Source: Hepsetus odoe (taxonomy: Eukaryota > Chordata > Actinopteri > Characiformes > Hepsetidae). Taken from it: a stretch of 64,000 nucleotides of DNA. The notes beneath the pieces were generated by a model. The model was not told the origin of the DNA. It saw nothing but the letters and a program-made list of their open reading frames with translations, and searched no databases. Shown one piece after another: positions 37,875-50,246 of this stretch. The stretch covers positions 2,270,067 to 2,334,066 of the forward strand of contig CM029383.1 of the NCBI GenBank assembly GCA_017165825.1, read 5' to 3'. Position 1 is the first letter of the stretch, and every line of letters begins with the position of its first letter. A program made the translations under genes and the position numbers.

Positions 37875-37880
37875 AATAAA
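37875..37880 (+). promoter_or_regulatory. PTPN11 distal polyadenylation signal (candidate)
   Basis: AATAAA followed by TATTGTCTGTTTCTCC, a U/GU-rich downstream element. It would give a last exon of about 2.4 kb. Confidence 0.5.
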
Positions 37881-38673
37881 CCACAAGCTCACATATTTAT
37901 TGTCTGTTTCTCCTTTTGAGATATGTAGTAAAATGATTCCTTATTATAACTTAACACACATATACATGCATATTAAATATTAAAACTTAATTTGTCGAAT
38001 ATTTCTAATACGTTTAAATGGGTGTTTCATCTGAAAAAAAGTCACTGTAATTGATGAACACGAGTTCAAGTTCTGCAAATTGGACCTCCATAGATCAGAG
38101 TTAGTTGCACTGAGGCTTGATTAGAAGGAGCTTAACTGGGGAAGCTGGAGACCAAGTCAACACCTTGGACATTTTTCCCCGGTCATTCCTGAGAGTGCAT
38201 CATCTTGCTGAAAAAGACCTTGAAGACTGTATTTGATCAGTAGCAAAGTTTAGGTTGGTACTCCATGTCATAATCCACATTAATACCAAGACCTAAAGAT
38301 TTCCAGCTCATCAAATCTACCTCTGTCCCCATGACCTTTTCTCCATATACCTGATGTCATCTGTTCATCAGGTAAGCAATGCAAAGACCAAACATCCTTC
38401 TTCCATTACTTGTCTGATTCTGGTACGGCCCATTATAGGCACTATTTTTGGTAGTTGTGGGGATCAGCATGGACGCTATGGAGAAGCCTCCATATGCAGC
38501 AATCTGCAACGCATTGTGTGTTATGACTCAGAAGTTTGTGATGCAGTAGCTCCCAAGTGGCATCGGGTAAGACGAGCTTTCTCTACCCAAGTGTGTTCGT
38601 GCCTTGTCTGCCCAGAACCTTGTATCCAGTTCAACTGTCCTTTCTTGGATCACTGGCATGTACTAACCTGTGG

Positions 38674-38854
38674 GGTGGGGATGGTCTAGTGGTAGGATAC
38701 CTGCCTACAGACTTATGGATCAAGAGGTCCCTGGTTCAAATCCCACCTCTGGCAAGACCCTTAACCTGGAGTTGCTCCATGTCCCATGAAATTAGGACAT
38801 GGAAGTTGATCTGGATAAGAGTGTCTGCTAAATACCGTGAATGTAATGTAAATG
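38674..38854 (+). repeat. SINE-B copy 3
   Basis: Full copy: A box TGGTCTAGTGGTAGGATACC, B box GGTTCAAATCCCACC, body with GGAGTTGCTCC, tail GGATAAGAGTGTCTGCTAAA. The tail type is common to teleost SINEs thought to be copied by L2-clade LINEs. It lies downstream of PTPN11. Confidence 0.85.
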
Positions 38855-39091
38855 CATGCTGAGGACGGCCCAACAGACCTGCTGTTTTATAGGTACTGTG
38901 ACCAGTTGTTTAGTAGTCACAGTTTAACTCTTCTCATGTTTTTACGCTTGTCCATTTTTCTTGCCTCTGACACTTCAACAGCTGAATTGAGTTTCTGTTT
39001 AAAATGTAACACCTCTTTGCAAGGGCCATTGTTTTAAAATAATGTTAATTAACTATAGAATTGATAATGTTGTGTCTAAGTGGCCCAAGAC

Positions 39092-39093
<2 letters not shown>

Positions 39094-39146
<53 letters not shown>
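39094..39146. repeat. (AT)n microsatellite
   Basis: About 53 bases of uninterrupted alternating TA. Confidence 0.95.
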
Positions 39147-39149
<3 letters not shown>

Positions 39150-39253
39150 TGTATGTAGAAATTAACAGACATAAGGTGATTTATTGATAAGATTTAAATG
39201 CTTTTATTCCCAGATGACTGGGTTACAGCAAGTTTTTAAGGTATGTGGCCTGT

Positions 39254-39442
39254 TGAAAGTGAAAGTGACAATTTGTCATTATGAAACACAGCACAAAGCA
39301 AACCATAATGATAATAATGATACCCATCCTCTGCATTTAACTCAAACACACACACACAGCAGGGTGCAGCTGTGTCAAGCACCCGTGGAGCAGTGATGGG
39401 GATGGTACCTTGCTCAAAGGGACCTTAGGGCAACCTACTTGT
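39254..39442 (-). repeat. SINE-A copy 3, truncated
   Basis: GAAAGTGAAAGTGACAATTT start and GGGGATGGTACCTTGCTC near the end, antisense on the plus strand. The tRNA-like head is missing. Confidence 0.75.
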
Positions 39443-39779
39443 GCAATGTGTCCTGTGTCTCCATGTAAGGGCTGTATTTTTCATCTGTATAAATACGGGC
39501 CTCCCACAGTGCAGGGGTTGAATACTCATGCAAACATTTTCAGCTTTATTTTTGTCACAGATGTTCCTTCAATAGATCAAAATCACTGTAAATAACCCAG
39601 GGTCAGCCTTCTAGAACAAATTATTACACAGCAGAGAATGTGAAAAGGATAATTTGTAATCAAGATCCATTTTATTGCCTCTTTAGATGGCAGCCTGTAT
39701 TTCACATTTTAATTCCTGCATCTGACTGACTCATTTATCTGGAGCTTTTACACAGATGTAAACATTAGATGTACATAAT

Positions 39780-40457
39780 TGTAGCATTAGGAGTCCTTCC
39801 CCAAACAGGGGCTGGAACCCTGTCAGCTGCATGAAGAACCTCAAAGTTATCAATAAGATGACAATATGGGGGTCTAAGATGTGCATGGAGAGCAGTAGCA
39901 ATCTGCTCCCATAGAAAAGCTATTGAAGCAAATAGCTCCTAAAAGTTCAATCACAAAATTGGACCACATAGTAATGGAAGCAGATGAACTGGTCAGATGA
40001 ATCAAGTTTTCTTTACATGTGGAAGGTTGGGTGTACCTCTGGTAGTCATGGCACTAATATGCTCTATGGGAGCAAAGTTACACGGTGTTCATATTGATGC
40101 TACTTTCACCCTAACCTCCTAAAGATTGTAGCAGACCTCATATAACCCTTAATGGCAATGGTATTACCTGATGGTATTGAAGTTTTTTTTTGAAGGATAA
40201 TGCGCTGCAATAATTGTTCAGAAATGGTTAGAAGACAATAAGTTTGAGTTGTTGACCTGGCCTCCAAATACTTCAGATCTTAAGCCGATTGAGCTTCCCT
40301 GTGATATGCGGGCCACGATCTGCTGCTAACTTCTTGGTGCCAGAAACCGCAGTACTTCAGAGTTCTTGTGAAATCACACTCAACAAGTTTCAGTGTAACA
40401 AGGAGGACCTACATTATTGTATTACGTAGGTGGTTTTAATGTTGTGGCTGATCAGTT
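39780..40457 (+). mobile_element. Degenerate Tc1-like transposon
   Basis: Conceptual fragments SDESSFLYMW-like around 40000 and WPPNTSDLKPIE-like around 40260-40290 match the second half of a Tc1 DDE transposase. The right terminus GGTGGTTTTAATGTTGTGGC ends near a TA at about 40457. Several stops and shifts; no left terminus found. Confidence 0.6.
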
Positions 40458-41792
40458 GATATACATTAACATGAATTGAAGCTTGTGGTAATATGTGGTA
40501 ATTTCTGAATAACTTCAGTTCAGTTGTTGTCCCACAAATAAAACATTGCTTAAGCCAAAGACAGGTTTGGAATCTGAGTCTTTCCAACAGCGATAATCGT
40601 AATACTTCATATGGTGCTTCATTTATATCCGAGTCCATTTATTATGAAAAAAACAAAAATGTGTTCTCTCTGCTAATCAATGCAGATTTGCTGACGTAAC
40701 ATTAACAGTTAGTGCTCATCAACAAGCATGTTGAGCTCTGCAGCGATGCTCCATATGATTCAGAGAAAGCTTGGGCTTAAGCTTCTAGTAGGCAGCATTG
40801 TGTGATGTGCCAAGATATGTCGCACACCTGGAACCTAGTCTTATTTTTTGTCTTTATAGTAACAAACCTTAAGAAGGTTTCAGTAAATGTAACTCGACCT
40901 TTGGTCCCCAAAGAACTTTCTAGTAAATTAATGTGAAGCTGTGAGAATGAAAAAATATAAGTATGTGTACTGTATGTATTGTCCTCAGTAGCAAGGTCAA
41001 ACCCTGCATCAATTTATACAATAAATAATCCTGTAAGCAGATGCTTAGACGAAAATAAGGGATGGAAACCATAAGCACATTTACAGTATGACAGACTGTG
41101 TGCTGTTTATGGTGCTGGGATTCTTTATCTTTCTTCTCTTTTTCCTTGTACCCTGAAGGCCCAAGAATGCCTCTTCTGTCTGGTCTAATGGCCATCCCTC
41201 TCTCTGAGGATGTAGCATGAATATGAGTAACCCTGTGTCTTAGTGGCGATGATTTAACTGTACTTCAGCTGAGTATGAGCAATTTAACAGAGGACCTGGA
41301 CTGGGCATGCTTCTATGATGAAACTTTTTTTATTTTAAACGTTTTAAAGATATGCTTATATATCTAATTCCCATGTCTTGAAAAATAGTTTACATGTCTA
41401 GTTAACATATTGTTTCTATGCCAGAATTAAGCCTTGGCCACACATTAAAATCCCTTTTCCAATTCCATCTAAGTTCATTATATGCAATGTCAGTACTTTC
41501 AAATGATCTTCAAATTCTCATAGGCACATTTGCCGATATTGTGCAATCCTGTGACGATGCCATTGTAAGGTAATGGTATGTAAAAATGATGAAGCACCAT
41601 GGAAATGTATTGAGGCTCTACATCCACAGAAAGTCAGTCCGTGCACCAAAGTCCTCATGAAGGGAGTTGTAAACTTAATTATCAGGTCCTAGAGAGCTGA
41701 TGAATCATGTCAGAGAGAACAAGAGTAAAACACACATCTCCACTAAAGGTTGTTATTTGTAGCTCAGGAAGGCCACGGTATCCTACAACATA

Positions 41793-42341
41793 CAGTACTG
41801 TGCAAAGGTTTGAGGCAGGTGTGAAAAAATGCTGTGAACAAAGAATGCTCTCAGAAATATAAATAATGATTGTTTATTTTTATCAATTTACAAAATGCAA
41901 AGTGAGCGAACAAAAGAAAAATCTAAATCAAATCAATATTTGGTGTTACTACCTTTTGCCTTCAAACCAGCATCAGTTCTTCTAGGTACACTTGCACAAA
42001 GTCAGGGATTTTGTAGGATTATAGTCGGCGTATGATCAACCAATTTTACCAAACAGGTGCTGATGATCATCAATGTCACACGGAGGTTGAAACACAGTCA
42101 TGTTTGGAACAACCTACCAGCCGAGTTCCTTCAAAAACTGTGCAAGTGTACCTAGAAGAATGGATGCTGTTTTGAAGGCAAAGGGTGGTCACACCAACTA
42201 TTGATTTGATTTAGATTTCTCTTTTGTTCATTCACTGCATTTTGTTGATTGATGAAAATAAATGATTAACACTTCCATTTTTGAAAGCATTCTTTGTTTA
42301 CAGTATTTTTTCACACCTGCCTAAAACCTTACTTTTAGAAT
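41793..42341. mobile_element. Tc1-derived foldback MITE with long inverted repeats
   Basis: The left arm starts CAGTACTGTGCAAAGGTTT after a TA and runs about 200 bases to CTAGGTACACTTGCACAAAG. The right arm is its inverted, about 85-90 percent similar copy, from CTGTGCAAGTGTACCTAGAA to CAGGTGTGAAAA-type sequence. The central 130 bases have no transposase. This is an internally deleted Tc1 family member. Confidence 0.8.
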
Positions 42342-42603
42342 TAGGCCCCTAGTTTGGGTCATAGATACCAAACAAATAGAATGGTGTTTTGCTGTTAAGG
42401 GACTTAACATTTTATAGGCAAAACATGGTTCTCTCATGTCTTAGTTACGATGTAGAACTAATTTTAGATCTGTCTAGTTCCTGAAAGTCCAACAAATAGG
42501 AGAGCTTACTGGCTGTATCTATCCACAGATCAGGGGGAAATTTGGGTTGTTTTAAAACGTGTCAAAGTTTTAACATATATATATATATATCCATCCATTT
42601 CCA

Positions 42604-42846
42604 TAAATCAGGGGCAGTGGTGGCCTAGTGGTTAGGGAGTTCGCTCCAGGATCAGAAGGTCATGAGTTCGAATCCCAGACCAGTAGGTTGCCCTGATGTA
42701 CCCTTGAGCAAGATATCATCCCCATCACTGCTCCCCGGGCACTTCAATAGCTACTCCCTGCTGCACGTGTGTGAGTGTATGGGTAAAATGCAGAGGTGTA
42801 ATTTCGTTGTGTTTCGCAATGACGAGAATAGTCACTTTCACTTTCA
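42604..42846 (+). repeat. SINE-A copy 4, full length, sense orientation
   Basis: Best view of the family. tRNA-derived head with A box TGGCCTAGTGGTTAGGGAG and B box GAGTTCGAATCCC, then a body with GTAGGTTGCCCTGATGTACC and TGCTCCCCGGGCACTTC, and a 3' end GTCACTTTCACTTTC. The Pol III boxes are well preserved. Confidence 0.85.
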
Positions 42847-44083
42847 TCATTCTCCTTCCTTCTGGAAGGTACAGCATCAGAAACAATGGTGGAGGGTTAT
42901 GTGCAGGGTATTCTATGGTAGACTAATTACAGATTGAAAAATTGCTTTAACACTATTAAAAATTAAGGACTCTGTAAACTTTTTAAAAAAGTAAGTGCTT
43001 AACTGGCCATTTAAAACAAAGAAGAAATAAATAAATAAATTGTTGTCGTTATTTTTCAAACAGTGGCAATCTAGAATGCCTCATAGCTCTGTTTCAGAGG
43101 ACTTAACTGCTTAGCAAATTTTGAAGTAAGTGTTTAAGCTTGTGGTCCTGCATTTTGCACAATATGATTGAGCATGTTCATTTTTATTACTTGTTTTCTG
43201 CTTTAATCTTATATTTCCATTACTAAACTAGCATACTTTCAGCATATCAGGCTTTTTTGCCTCACTACATTTAAATAAAATTAGCACTTTGGTAAATAGA
43301 TTTTTGTCCAAAAAAAAATCAGAAATAAACTCATAAACAGCTTTTGCAGTGAATTCTCAAATAGCACCAAAATAGACCCGCAAACTCAAAGCACCCCTCT
43401 TTTTATTATTCTTTCTCTGCCAGCAGGAGATTGACACAGCACTCCAGACAAAAGAACATGTCTCATAGGAGGACAGGCAGCAGATGCCCTTTGTGCAGGC
43501 CAGCATCCATCTGCTGAGCGTCTTCAATGCCTGCACCAGGAACACCCAGTTAATAGGCTCCAACATCCCTATGGTGCTTTCCTGGGGTAACTAATTAACA
43601 AGTAAGGCTACTGTATATTGTTTGTATATGTTCTGCATATTGTTTGTAGATGTTCTGTATATTGTCTGTGTTTAATCTAGGCTGTCAAGTTCCATAAATT
43701 TCAAAATTGTTTTGTCTCATCATGTTGACTAGGGCATCCTGAACATATCCATCATTATCTGCTGCGAATGAGTACGGTCAGCTGGCACCGCCAAATGACA
43801 TCTGGCTGTGCCACTTCCTGAATGAATAGGGAGTATTTTTGAAGTCTAAGGACTTCCTGGCATTCTCTGCCAGTGAGAAGATATTGCTAGGCTTGTGTCA
43901 TAACTAGTGTTAGTAACAGGACCGTATTTTGGTACTGAAAATAATGAGAAAATGGAGAAAAAAAAGAAATGAATTAATAAAAAAAATTCAAGTAAAAAAT
44001 GTAAAAGAATAAATATTAAAGAAGTGCCAAAAGGTTTATTTATTTGCTTGGGTTTGCTTACATTACATTGCATTAGTCTCAAA

Positions 44084-44222
44084 GATGGAACAGTGGGTAG
44101 TGCTGTCGCCTGCCCAGTGTGTTTCCCTGCTTTTCGCCCTGTGAGAGCTGAGATAGGCTCCAGCACCACCCGCAACCCTTATTAGGACAAGCAGCCAAGA
44201 AAGTGAATGAGTGAGTGTAAGT
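44084..44222 (+). repeat. Repeat C copy 3, internally deleted
   Basis: Head ACAGTGGGTAGTGCTGTCGC is joined directly to the tail GAGAGCTGAGATAGGCTCCA and TTAGGACAAGCAGCCAAG, missing the middle 150 bases present at 58390-58678. Confidence 0.7.
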
Positions 44223-44921
44223 GAGTAACACATCAAAGGTAAAAGTTTATTGTTAGACACATTAGTCTTATAGGTCCAGGGCAAAACCTTTGGAATACAA
44301 GACATGTCTTGGCTGACTGAGGTCTAAGAATTTCTTTTTGAACCACTGCAAACACACCATCAATACGACTTTTTTTGTTTCTTGACTGTTTAATTTGATT
44401 TTGTAATTTGAGGTGTCGGTGAGTTCATTTCTTTGTTTGATCTACACCCAGATATTCGTCTTATTACATACCTGCTGGCAGCTTTTACTATAATGTACAA
44501 CCACCACCAGGTGGCAATAAAGATGTGACACAGTGAGAGGCCCCCTGACTGTAAGCTGTTAGTCTTGTTTACTGGGAGGCTTGTGACAGAATTTAATTAT
44601 CAATACAGCAGTATGCTTGGAATGTAGTGGGATAGACGAGAAATATGAGAAAATAACGAAACATCTTGAGGGACATGAATTTTATTCAATATTCACTAAC
44701 TACCCCTGTTGTTCGTGAACTCAACAAATTTTAGGTGCTAACACACAGGCTGAAGGCAAGGTTCTTAAGTTCTGGTGCGGATGTTTGATGTTTGATGTTT
44801 GAGGATTCCTCTGCTCAAACAAATCAATCAAACCTGTTGATTAGATGATTTGAATGTGTTTGAATGTGTGAAACCATGCTGGACACAAGTTCTGGATGGA
44901 CCAGAAATGTTCAATAAGCAG

Positions 44922-45112
44922 GGAGGTGGTGGTCTAGAGGTAGGATACTTGTCCATGGACCTATGGCTCAAGAGTTCCCAGGTTCAAATCCCAATTCTGG
45001 CACTACCACCACTGGGTCCCTGAGCAAGACCCTGAGTTGCTCCAGGGGGATTGTCCCTGTGGACGCTCTGGATAAGAGCGTCTGCTAAATGCTGTAAATG
45101 TAAATGCTCAAT
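44922..45112 (+). repeat. SINE-B copy 4, full length
   Basis: TGGTCTAGAGGTAGGATACT (A box), AGGTTCAAATCCC (B box), and tail TGGATAAGAGCGTCTGCTAA, then TGCTGTAAATGTAAATG. Confidence 0.85.
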
Positions 45113-45463
45113 CCAAAGAGCAATTTGAATAATTTGAATAATACACCTCCACTTAAACCCAGGGCTCATAACCACTGATGATAACCAAGTGATGGATGAC
45201 CATCAGAAACATTTGGTGTTTGTAATCCACAACTAATGATCACTAACTGACCTCACAGACACTCTCGTGGCTGCAATCAGATCTTCACAGCAATCTTCCA
45301 ACATGTAGTCTAAAGCCTTTCCAGATGTTACTGCAGCAAAGGAAGGAAAGCATTTATATTAAAGCCAATCATTTAAAAATCATTTAAAAGCCAATTAAAA
45401 AAACAGTATATTTGAGGATGTGTCACTTGTACAAGTGTACTTTTTAACATCACTATCCCTGTA

Positions 45464-46999
45464 CAGCTGTGGCCAAACATTTTGAGAATGACACAAATAT
45501 TAATTTTCACAAAGTTTGCTGCCTCAGTTTTGATGATTGCAATGTGCATAAACTCCAGAATTTTATGAAAAGTGATCAGATGAATTGCAATTATTCACTT
45601 AATTCAGTTAAATTCCTTTATGCCATGAAATTGAACTTAATCCCAAAAATATAATTTCCACTGCGTTTCAGCTCTGCCACAAAAGGACCTAGTGACATCA
45701 TTTCAGTGATCCTCTCGTTAACACAGATGAGTGTTGAGGAAGGCAAGCCTGGAGATGCTCTGTCTGTCATGCTGACTGAGTTAGCAGTTAACCGTTAACA
45801 ATGGTTACCTGCAAGGAAACATGTGCAGTCATCATTGCTTTACACAAAAAGGCAAGGATACTGCTGCTAGTAAGATTGCACCTAAAACAACCATTTTAAC
45901 AACAAATTAATTCATCAAGAATTGCAAGCAGAGAGGTTAAATTGTGAAGAAGGCTTCAGGGCACCCAAGAAGGTCTAGCAAACATCAGGACCATCTCCTA
46001 AAGTTGATTCAACTGCAGGATCGGGACACCACCAGGCAGAGCTTTTTCAGAAATGGCAGCAGGCAGGTGTGAGTGCAAAGATGCCAATTCTCTCCAAGAA
46101 AAACATCAGGGACAGACTGACATTCTGCTGAGGACTGAGGTAATTTCCTCTGTTGAATCCCTTTTTCGATTGTTTGGGGCATCTGAAAAAACATTGTTGG
46201 GAGAAGAAAAGGTGAGCACTACCATCACTCCTGTGTCATGCCAACAGTAAAGCATCCTGAGACCATTCATGTTTGGGGTTGCTTCTCAGCCAAGGGAGTG
46301 GAGTCAATCACAAATTTGTTGAACAATGCCGTGCTACAGCATGGAGCACTTTGCCAAAAGGCAAAAGTGATAACTAAGTGGCTCAGGGAACAAAACATTG
46401 AAATAGTCCCATTGAGAACTTGTGGTCATTCATCAAGAGGCAGGTAGATAAAAACACCCAAAATTCTGACAAACTCGAAGCACTGACTTTGCAAGAATGG
46501 GCTCCATCAGTCAGGATTTTCCTAGAAGTTGATTGACAGCATGCCAAGGTGACTTGCATAGGTCTTGAGAAAGAAAGTGAAAGTGAAAGTGACAGCCCTT
46601 GTCATTGCGAGGTCAAAGCACAGCAGACAATGAACCACAACAAAATCGGACCTCTGCATTTAACCCATGCACATTCAAACACCGTGCAGCAGTGGGCAGC
46701 TATTGAAAGTGCCCGGGGAGCAGTGAGGGGGACGGCACCTTGCTCAAGGGTACCTCAGGGCTACCTATTGGGAAGGGGTTCAAACCCCCGATCCTCCGAT
46801 CATGTGGCCAATGCCCTAACCACTGCAAATATTGACTCTTTGTCAATAAAATAATTGTCAATAAAAGCCTTTGAAACTTATGAAATGCTAGTAATTATAC
46901 TTCAGTGTACTATAGACACATCTGACCAAAAGATCTAAAAACACTGAAGCAGCAAACTTTGTGAAAACCTATACTTGTGTCAATCTCAAAACCTAGCTG
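45464..46999 (+). mobile_element. Tc1-like transposon with degraded transposase and an inserted SINE
   Basis: Bounded by TA at 45462-45463 and 47000-47001. Left end CAGCTGTGGCCAAACATTTT and right end AATCTCAAAACCTAGCTG are terminal inverted repeats; inner arms GACACAAATATTAATTTTCA and its inverted partner extend them. Plus-strand transposase remnants include a start region MVTCKETCAVIIALHKKA (about 45800), and HPETIHVWGCFSAKGVES (about 46250). Deletions and stops remove much of the DDE region. A SINE-A occupies 46560-46828. Confidence 0.8.
46560..46828 (-). repeat. SINE-A copy 5, nested in Tc1
   Basis: GAAAGTGAAAGTGACAGCCC to the antisense tRNA head (CCCCGATCCTCCGATC, CCCTAACCACTGC). It interrupts the 3' end of the Tc1 transposase just before the stop region. 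Confidence 0.8.
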
Positions 47000-47269
47000 T
47001 AAATTCTAGTTGTATAGCTGAAAGGGTTCCTCCAGCCAAGCCAAAGAAATGGACTGATATTTAGCTGATGTGTAAAGGTATGAACCACTACACTGGAGCA
47101 GTCCTCGGCTTATATTGTGAACTGGAGAGTTATAATCAACAAACAAACAAACAAAAAACTATATTAATATATTAATTAAATCTACTAGTGGAGTCCTTTC
47201 TTAAAATTTTGCCGATTGAGAATAAAAAAAAAAAAAAACTCACACAATAAAATCCCAAGTGAGTGAGGG

Positions 47270-47418
47270 GGCGTGGCGAGGGGCGTGGCCTCGCTCTGTA
47301 AGAAGGCAGTGTTAAAGCGCGCAGAACGGCGGGGCGGGCGGATCATCACGGGCTCGTCTTTCCTGTCGCGCTCGAATCGGCGAGTGAAAGCCGAGCAGAG
47401 AGCCTCCACTCAGAGCGG
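47270..47418 (+). promoter_or_regulatory. Candidate RPH3A promoter and non-coding first exon
   Basis: An isolated GC- and CpG-rich block inside AT-rich DNA. It holds two GC boxes (GGGGGCGTGGC, GGGGCGTGGC) and GGCGGGGCGGGCGG. It ends in CAGAGCGG followed by GTAAGT, a perfect splice donor at 47419. No other gene start lies between here and the rabphilin exon at 63.3 kb, so the link is inference from position. Confidence 0.5.
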
Positions 47419-47858
47419 GTAAGTTCAGCAGGGTGTGATTTCCTCACGTTTGAGTCTTGTAGGCAGGAATGTGTGTCTTTCTTCACTCAGACTGAAGTGC
47501 ACGTGCAGCGCTGAGCGCGTCAGTGAGGATCAGCAGCTCTGGAGCGGCGACGGGCTGCACTCTGACTCTCACACCTCCACAATAACCCACTCTCTCATCT
47601 GTCATGGGTCTGCCTGCAGGTCCCCATTTCTAACATCAATCTGCTTTCTGTTTAAATGAGTGACATTTCAATTTAGTGACTGAATATCACTAGCAGTTTC
47701 CTTTTTAAATGTAGTTTGAAAACTTTGCATGCCAGATCACTGGATTATCTTCCCAACCAGTGGAACCGAGATTTTAGATATTAAAGGAAAAGAAAGTTTG
47801 CCTGAATGGTTTGGATAGTTAATAATATTCAGTAGTTTTCTTTGTACATATCAGCTTC

Positions 47859-47928
<70 letters not shown>
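47859..47928. repeat. (AT)n-(GT)n compound microsatellite
   Basis: About 20 bases of AT followed by 50 bases of GT. Confidence 0.95.
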
Positions 47929-47930
<2 letters not shown>

Positions 47931-50246
47931 TGTTCAATGAGATAAAGGATGAGATATTAAAAATGGGATCAGACTGACTTTCCACCAAAACTGATACTAA
48001 GCCGAGTTTAGACAAAGTAAATGCTCAGTTTTTGAACATGCACTTGAACATGTATTGACATCACTGAGGTCTTTCTGACACTTTCCTGAGTGTAGTTTGA
48101 AGAAGCACCACAAAGATCTGCGAACATCTTCAAGAAGCTTCTGATGGGTGTATTATATAAGAAGAGCCCACTGTTTATACCCTGAGCCTGACAGCATCAC
48201 CATCAAAAAAGGCAAAATAAATGATTGTTCTCTAACAGGCAAATCTTAAAATAAACCCGGCTACGTGAGTCATAAAGTGGAAAGATAGCTTGAAAGTCTT
48301 CTTTGTTATCCGAGAATCCTTAAACGAAATAACAAAGAGGTTTTCAGTGTGTTCTTGCATGCGACAACTTTTTTATTTTTGTTATTCCTCATCACTTTAA
48401 CCCAGCAGTTGCTTTTTACATTGTGTGAAGCTTTCATGATGAAAAAACCAGTATAAATGCTCCTAATGTCTTGGAATAAAAAGACTTTAAATTAGATTTA
48501 AAGATAATTTTTTGTATTTTATTTTGTATTGTATTAAGTATTTTTGGCTTCCCCTGTTAAGTTGCTGTTTTGGAGGCTTTAAAGGTCTCAGAGAAATTAT
48601 TTTCTGATAGATTACAACGAAGCAAACTTCCCATGATAAGTGAACCCTGCCTGCACTCAAGTCCCAACTGTGCAATGCTGGAGTTCCAGAGAATGCAATT
48701 TGTCTGGATTCTACTAGAGGCAAAGTGCACACTGAGCTGCTCAGCAGTGGTCCTTGGCTGGTAGTTTGACAAGATGCAGTAGCTTCATGCATAGTAATGG
48801 CCTGATGTGAGACACTGAAGAGATCTCATAGTGGGAAATGAGAAAATTAGGAAAAAAAAAATAATTTGAAAAAATGTAAAAATCAACCAAAAGAGAGAAA
48901 GAAACACAAAAGAACACAATGGTCATGGTGCACACTCATGCTGCCTGAAGGCCCTGTAGACCTTTGTAGATGTTCACAAACCCAGAATTAATTTGAGCAG
49001 GAGAGTCCCCAGTATAGGTCATGGTGTTGCCCTGTGCAGGCTTTTCACACTTTCTGAACAGCATTTTAGCATTCTCGTAATCACTTTGGAAGGCTCATGT
49101 CTTAGGTCACTTAAATTCATGCTGGAAGAACTAGACTTGCTTTAGAACCAGAGTGTTCTGTTTTCAAGGAATTGTCAGGCCTGATTGATATTTCATCAAG
49201 GTTAGATGTTTCATTGTTAATGCAAGCTTTTTTTTGGATAAAATTGAACAATAACCAGTCAAGATAGTAAAAATGGACCTGCAATAGGATATTAGTGCTG
49301 CAGTAGTTGAGAGGGAGTGCAGGAGGTTTTTGTGGCAGAGCGATAATTTGGCGATCGATGTGTTTTGTCTCATGATGGCGAACCAAGACTGAAAATCTGA
49401 TGTTTTGACACCTAACTATAGGACTCTTACTGTGGCCTCTGTCAGATCACAATCACAGACAGTCTTTCCAGATCTGGGAGGTGGGCTGTTGGAGAATTAT
49501 ACCCAATCATGGTGAAAAAAATCAAAAGTGGCTTGTAACACGTACTGGATGCATAATAGGACTAGTAGCCTTACAGAGGCAGCAGTGTTGAATCAAAAGG
49601 ACAAAAAATAAACAAACTAGATAGATAGAGACGCAGGGGTAGAGCGTGTCACTTGGCTGGAGGACAAAGTTGTTGTTCTGTTTTGGTGCTGAACTAATGC
49701 TTCCAGGAAATCCTCTGTGCACGCTCCTGGACTGTATGAGAGGCATGGCAGCTATTGCGTTAATGAACACTCCACAGTTAGATATGTGTATTCCCCTGCT
49801 TCAGACAGATGGTAAGGGACATGTCTCACTAGAGGATTTGCTTCACCTGCGTTCAGTGAATGGAAGAAAATTACCCTTTATATGAGCTTTCCATTGACTT
49901 AGAAATTCACACAAAATGAGAGACGACTAATTACAAAGCCTTGAGGCACGCCTAACTGTAAAGTGTTAGACTTTCACTGTATAATTTACTGTTCACTTCA
50001 GCTGCCACAGTAAAGAAATCTTTTCTGACAGGACAGTGTAAGGAGCACTCTCCAGAGTATATCCATGCTGTGAAATAGCTTTAGACGTAAAGCTCATTTG
50101 CATCCGTTGACTCATACGAGTGTCATCAAAATGGTGGGGAAGGGATGAACTAGTTGAGGTTCTTAGTAAGATGGTAAGCTTCTTCCTCCCAGTGAAGCTG
50201 GGGTGGGTGGTTGATCTGCTTTGTGCTAATACAGATGTTGCATTAG

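Larger units (their letters stand above)
34684..37900 (+). other. PTPN11 3' UTR with one intron
   Basis: Exon 15 continues 31 nt past the stop to a donor at 34715 (ACAG then GTAATG). The UTR resumes at the acceptor TTTGACAG, so the last exon starts at 35477. Human PTPN11 has a comparable short tail exon (AACTTCAGCAC is shared). The last exon is extremely T/A-rich, with poly-T runs at 36556-36592 and 36792-36812. Two AATAAA hexamers suggest alternative ends. Confidence 0.65.

Noticed and set aside
38354..38862. Two overlapping plus-strand frames of 111 and 101 aa
   Set aside because: The second runs through SINE-B copy 3 and the first has no recognisable similarity, conserved motif or splice context.
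42604..42700. tRNA-like A and B boxes at 42604 and in other SINE copies
   Set aside because: The head does not form a full cloverleaf as far as I can fold it, it is followed by the same body in many copies, and it is a SINE promoter rather than a tRNA gene.
48487..48792. 101-aa minus-strand frame with an overlapping 71-aa frame
   Set aside because: No start context, splice sites or similarity recognised; ordinary open frame length for unique sequence.
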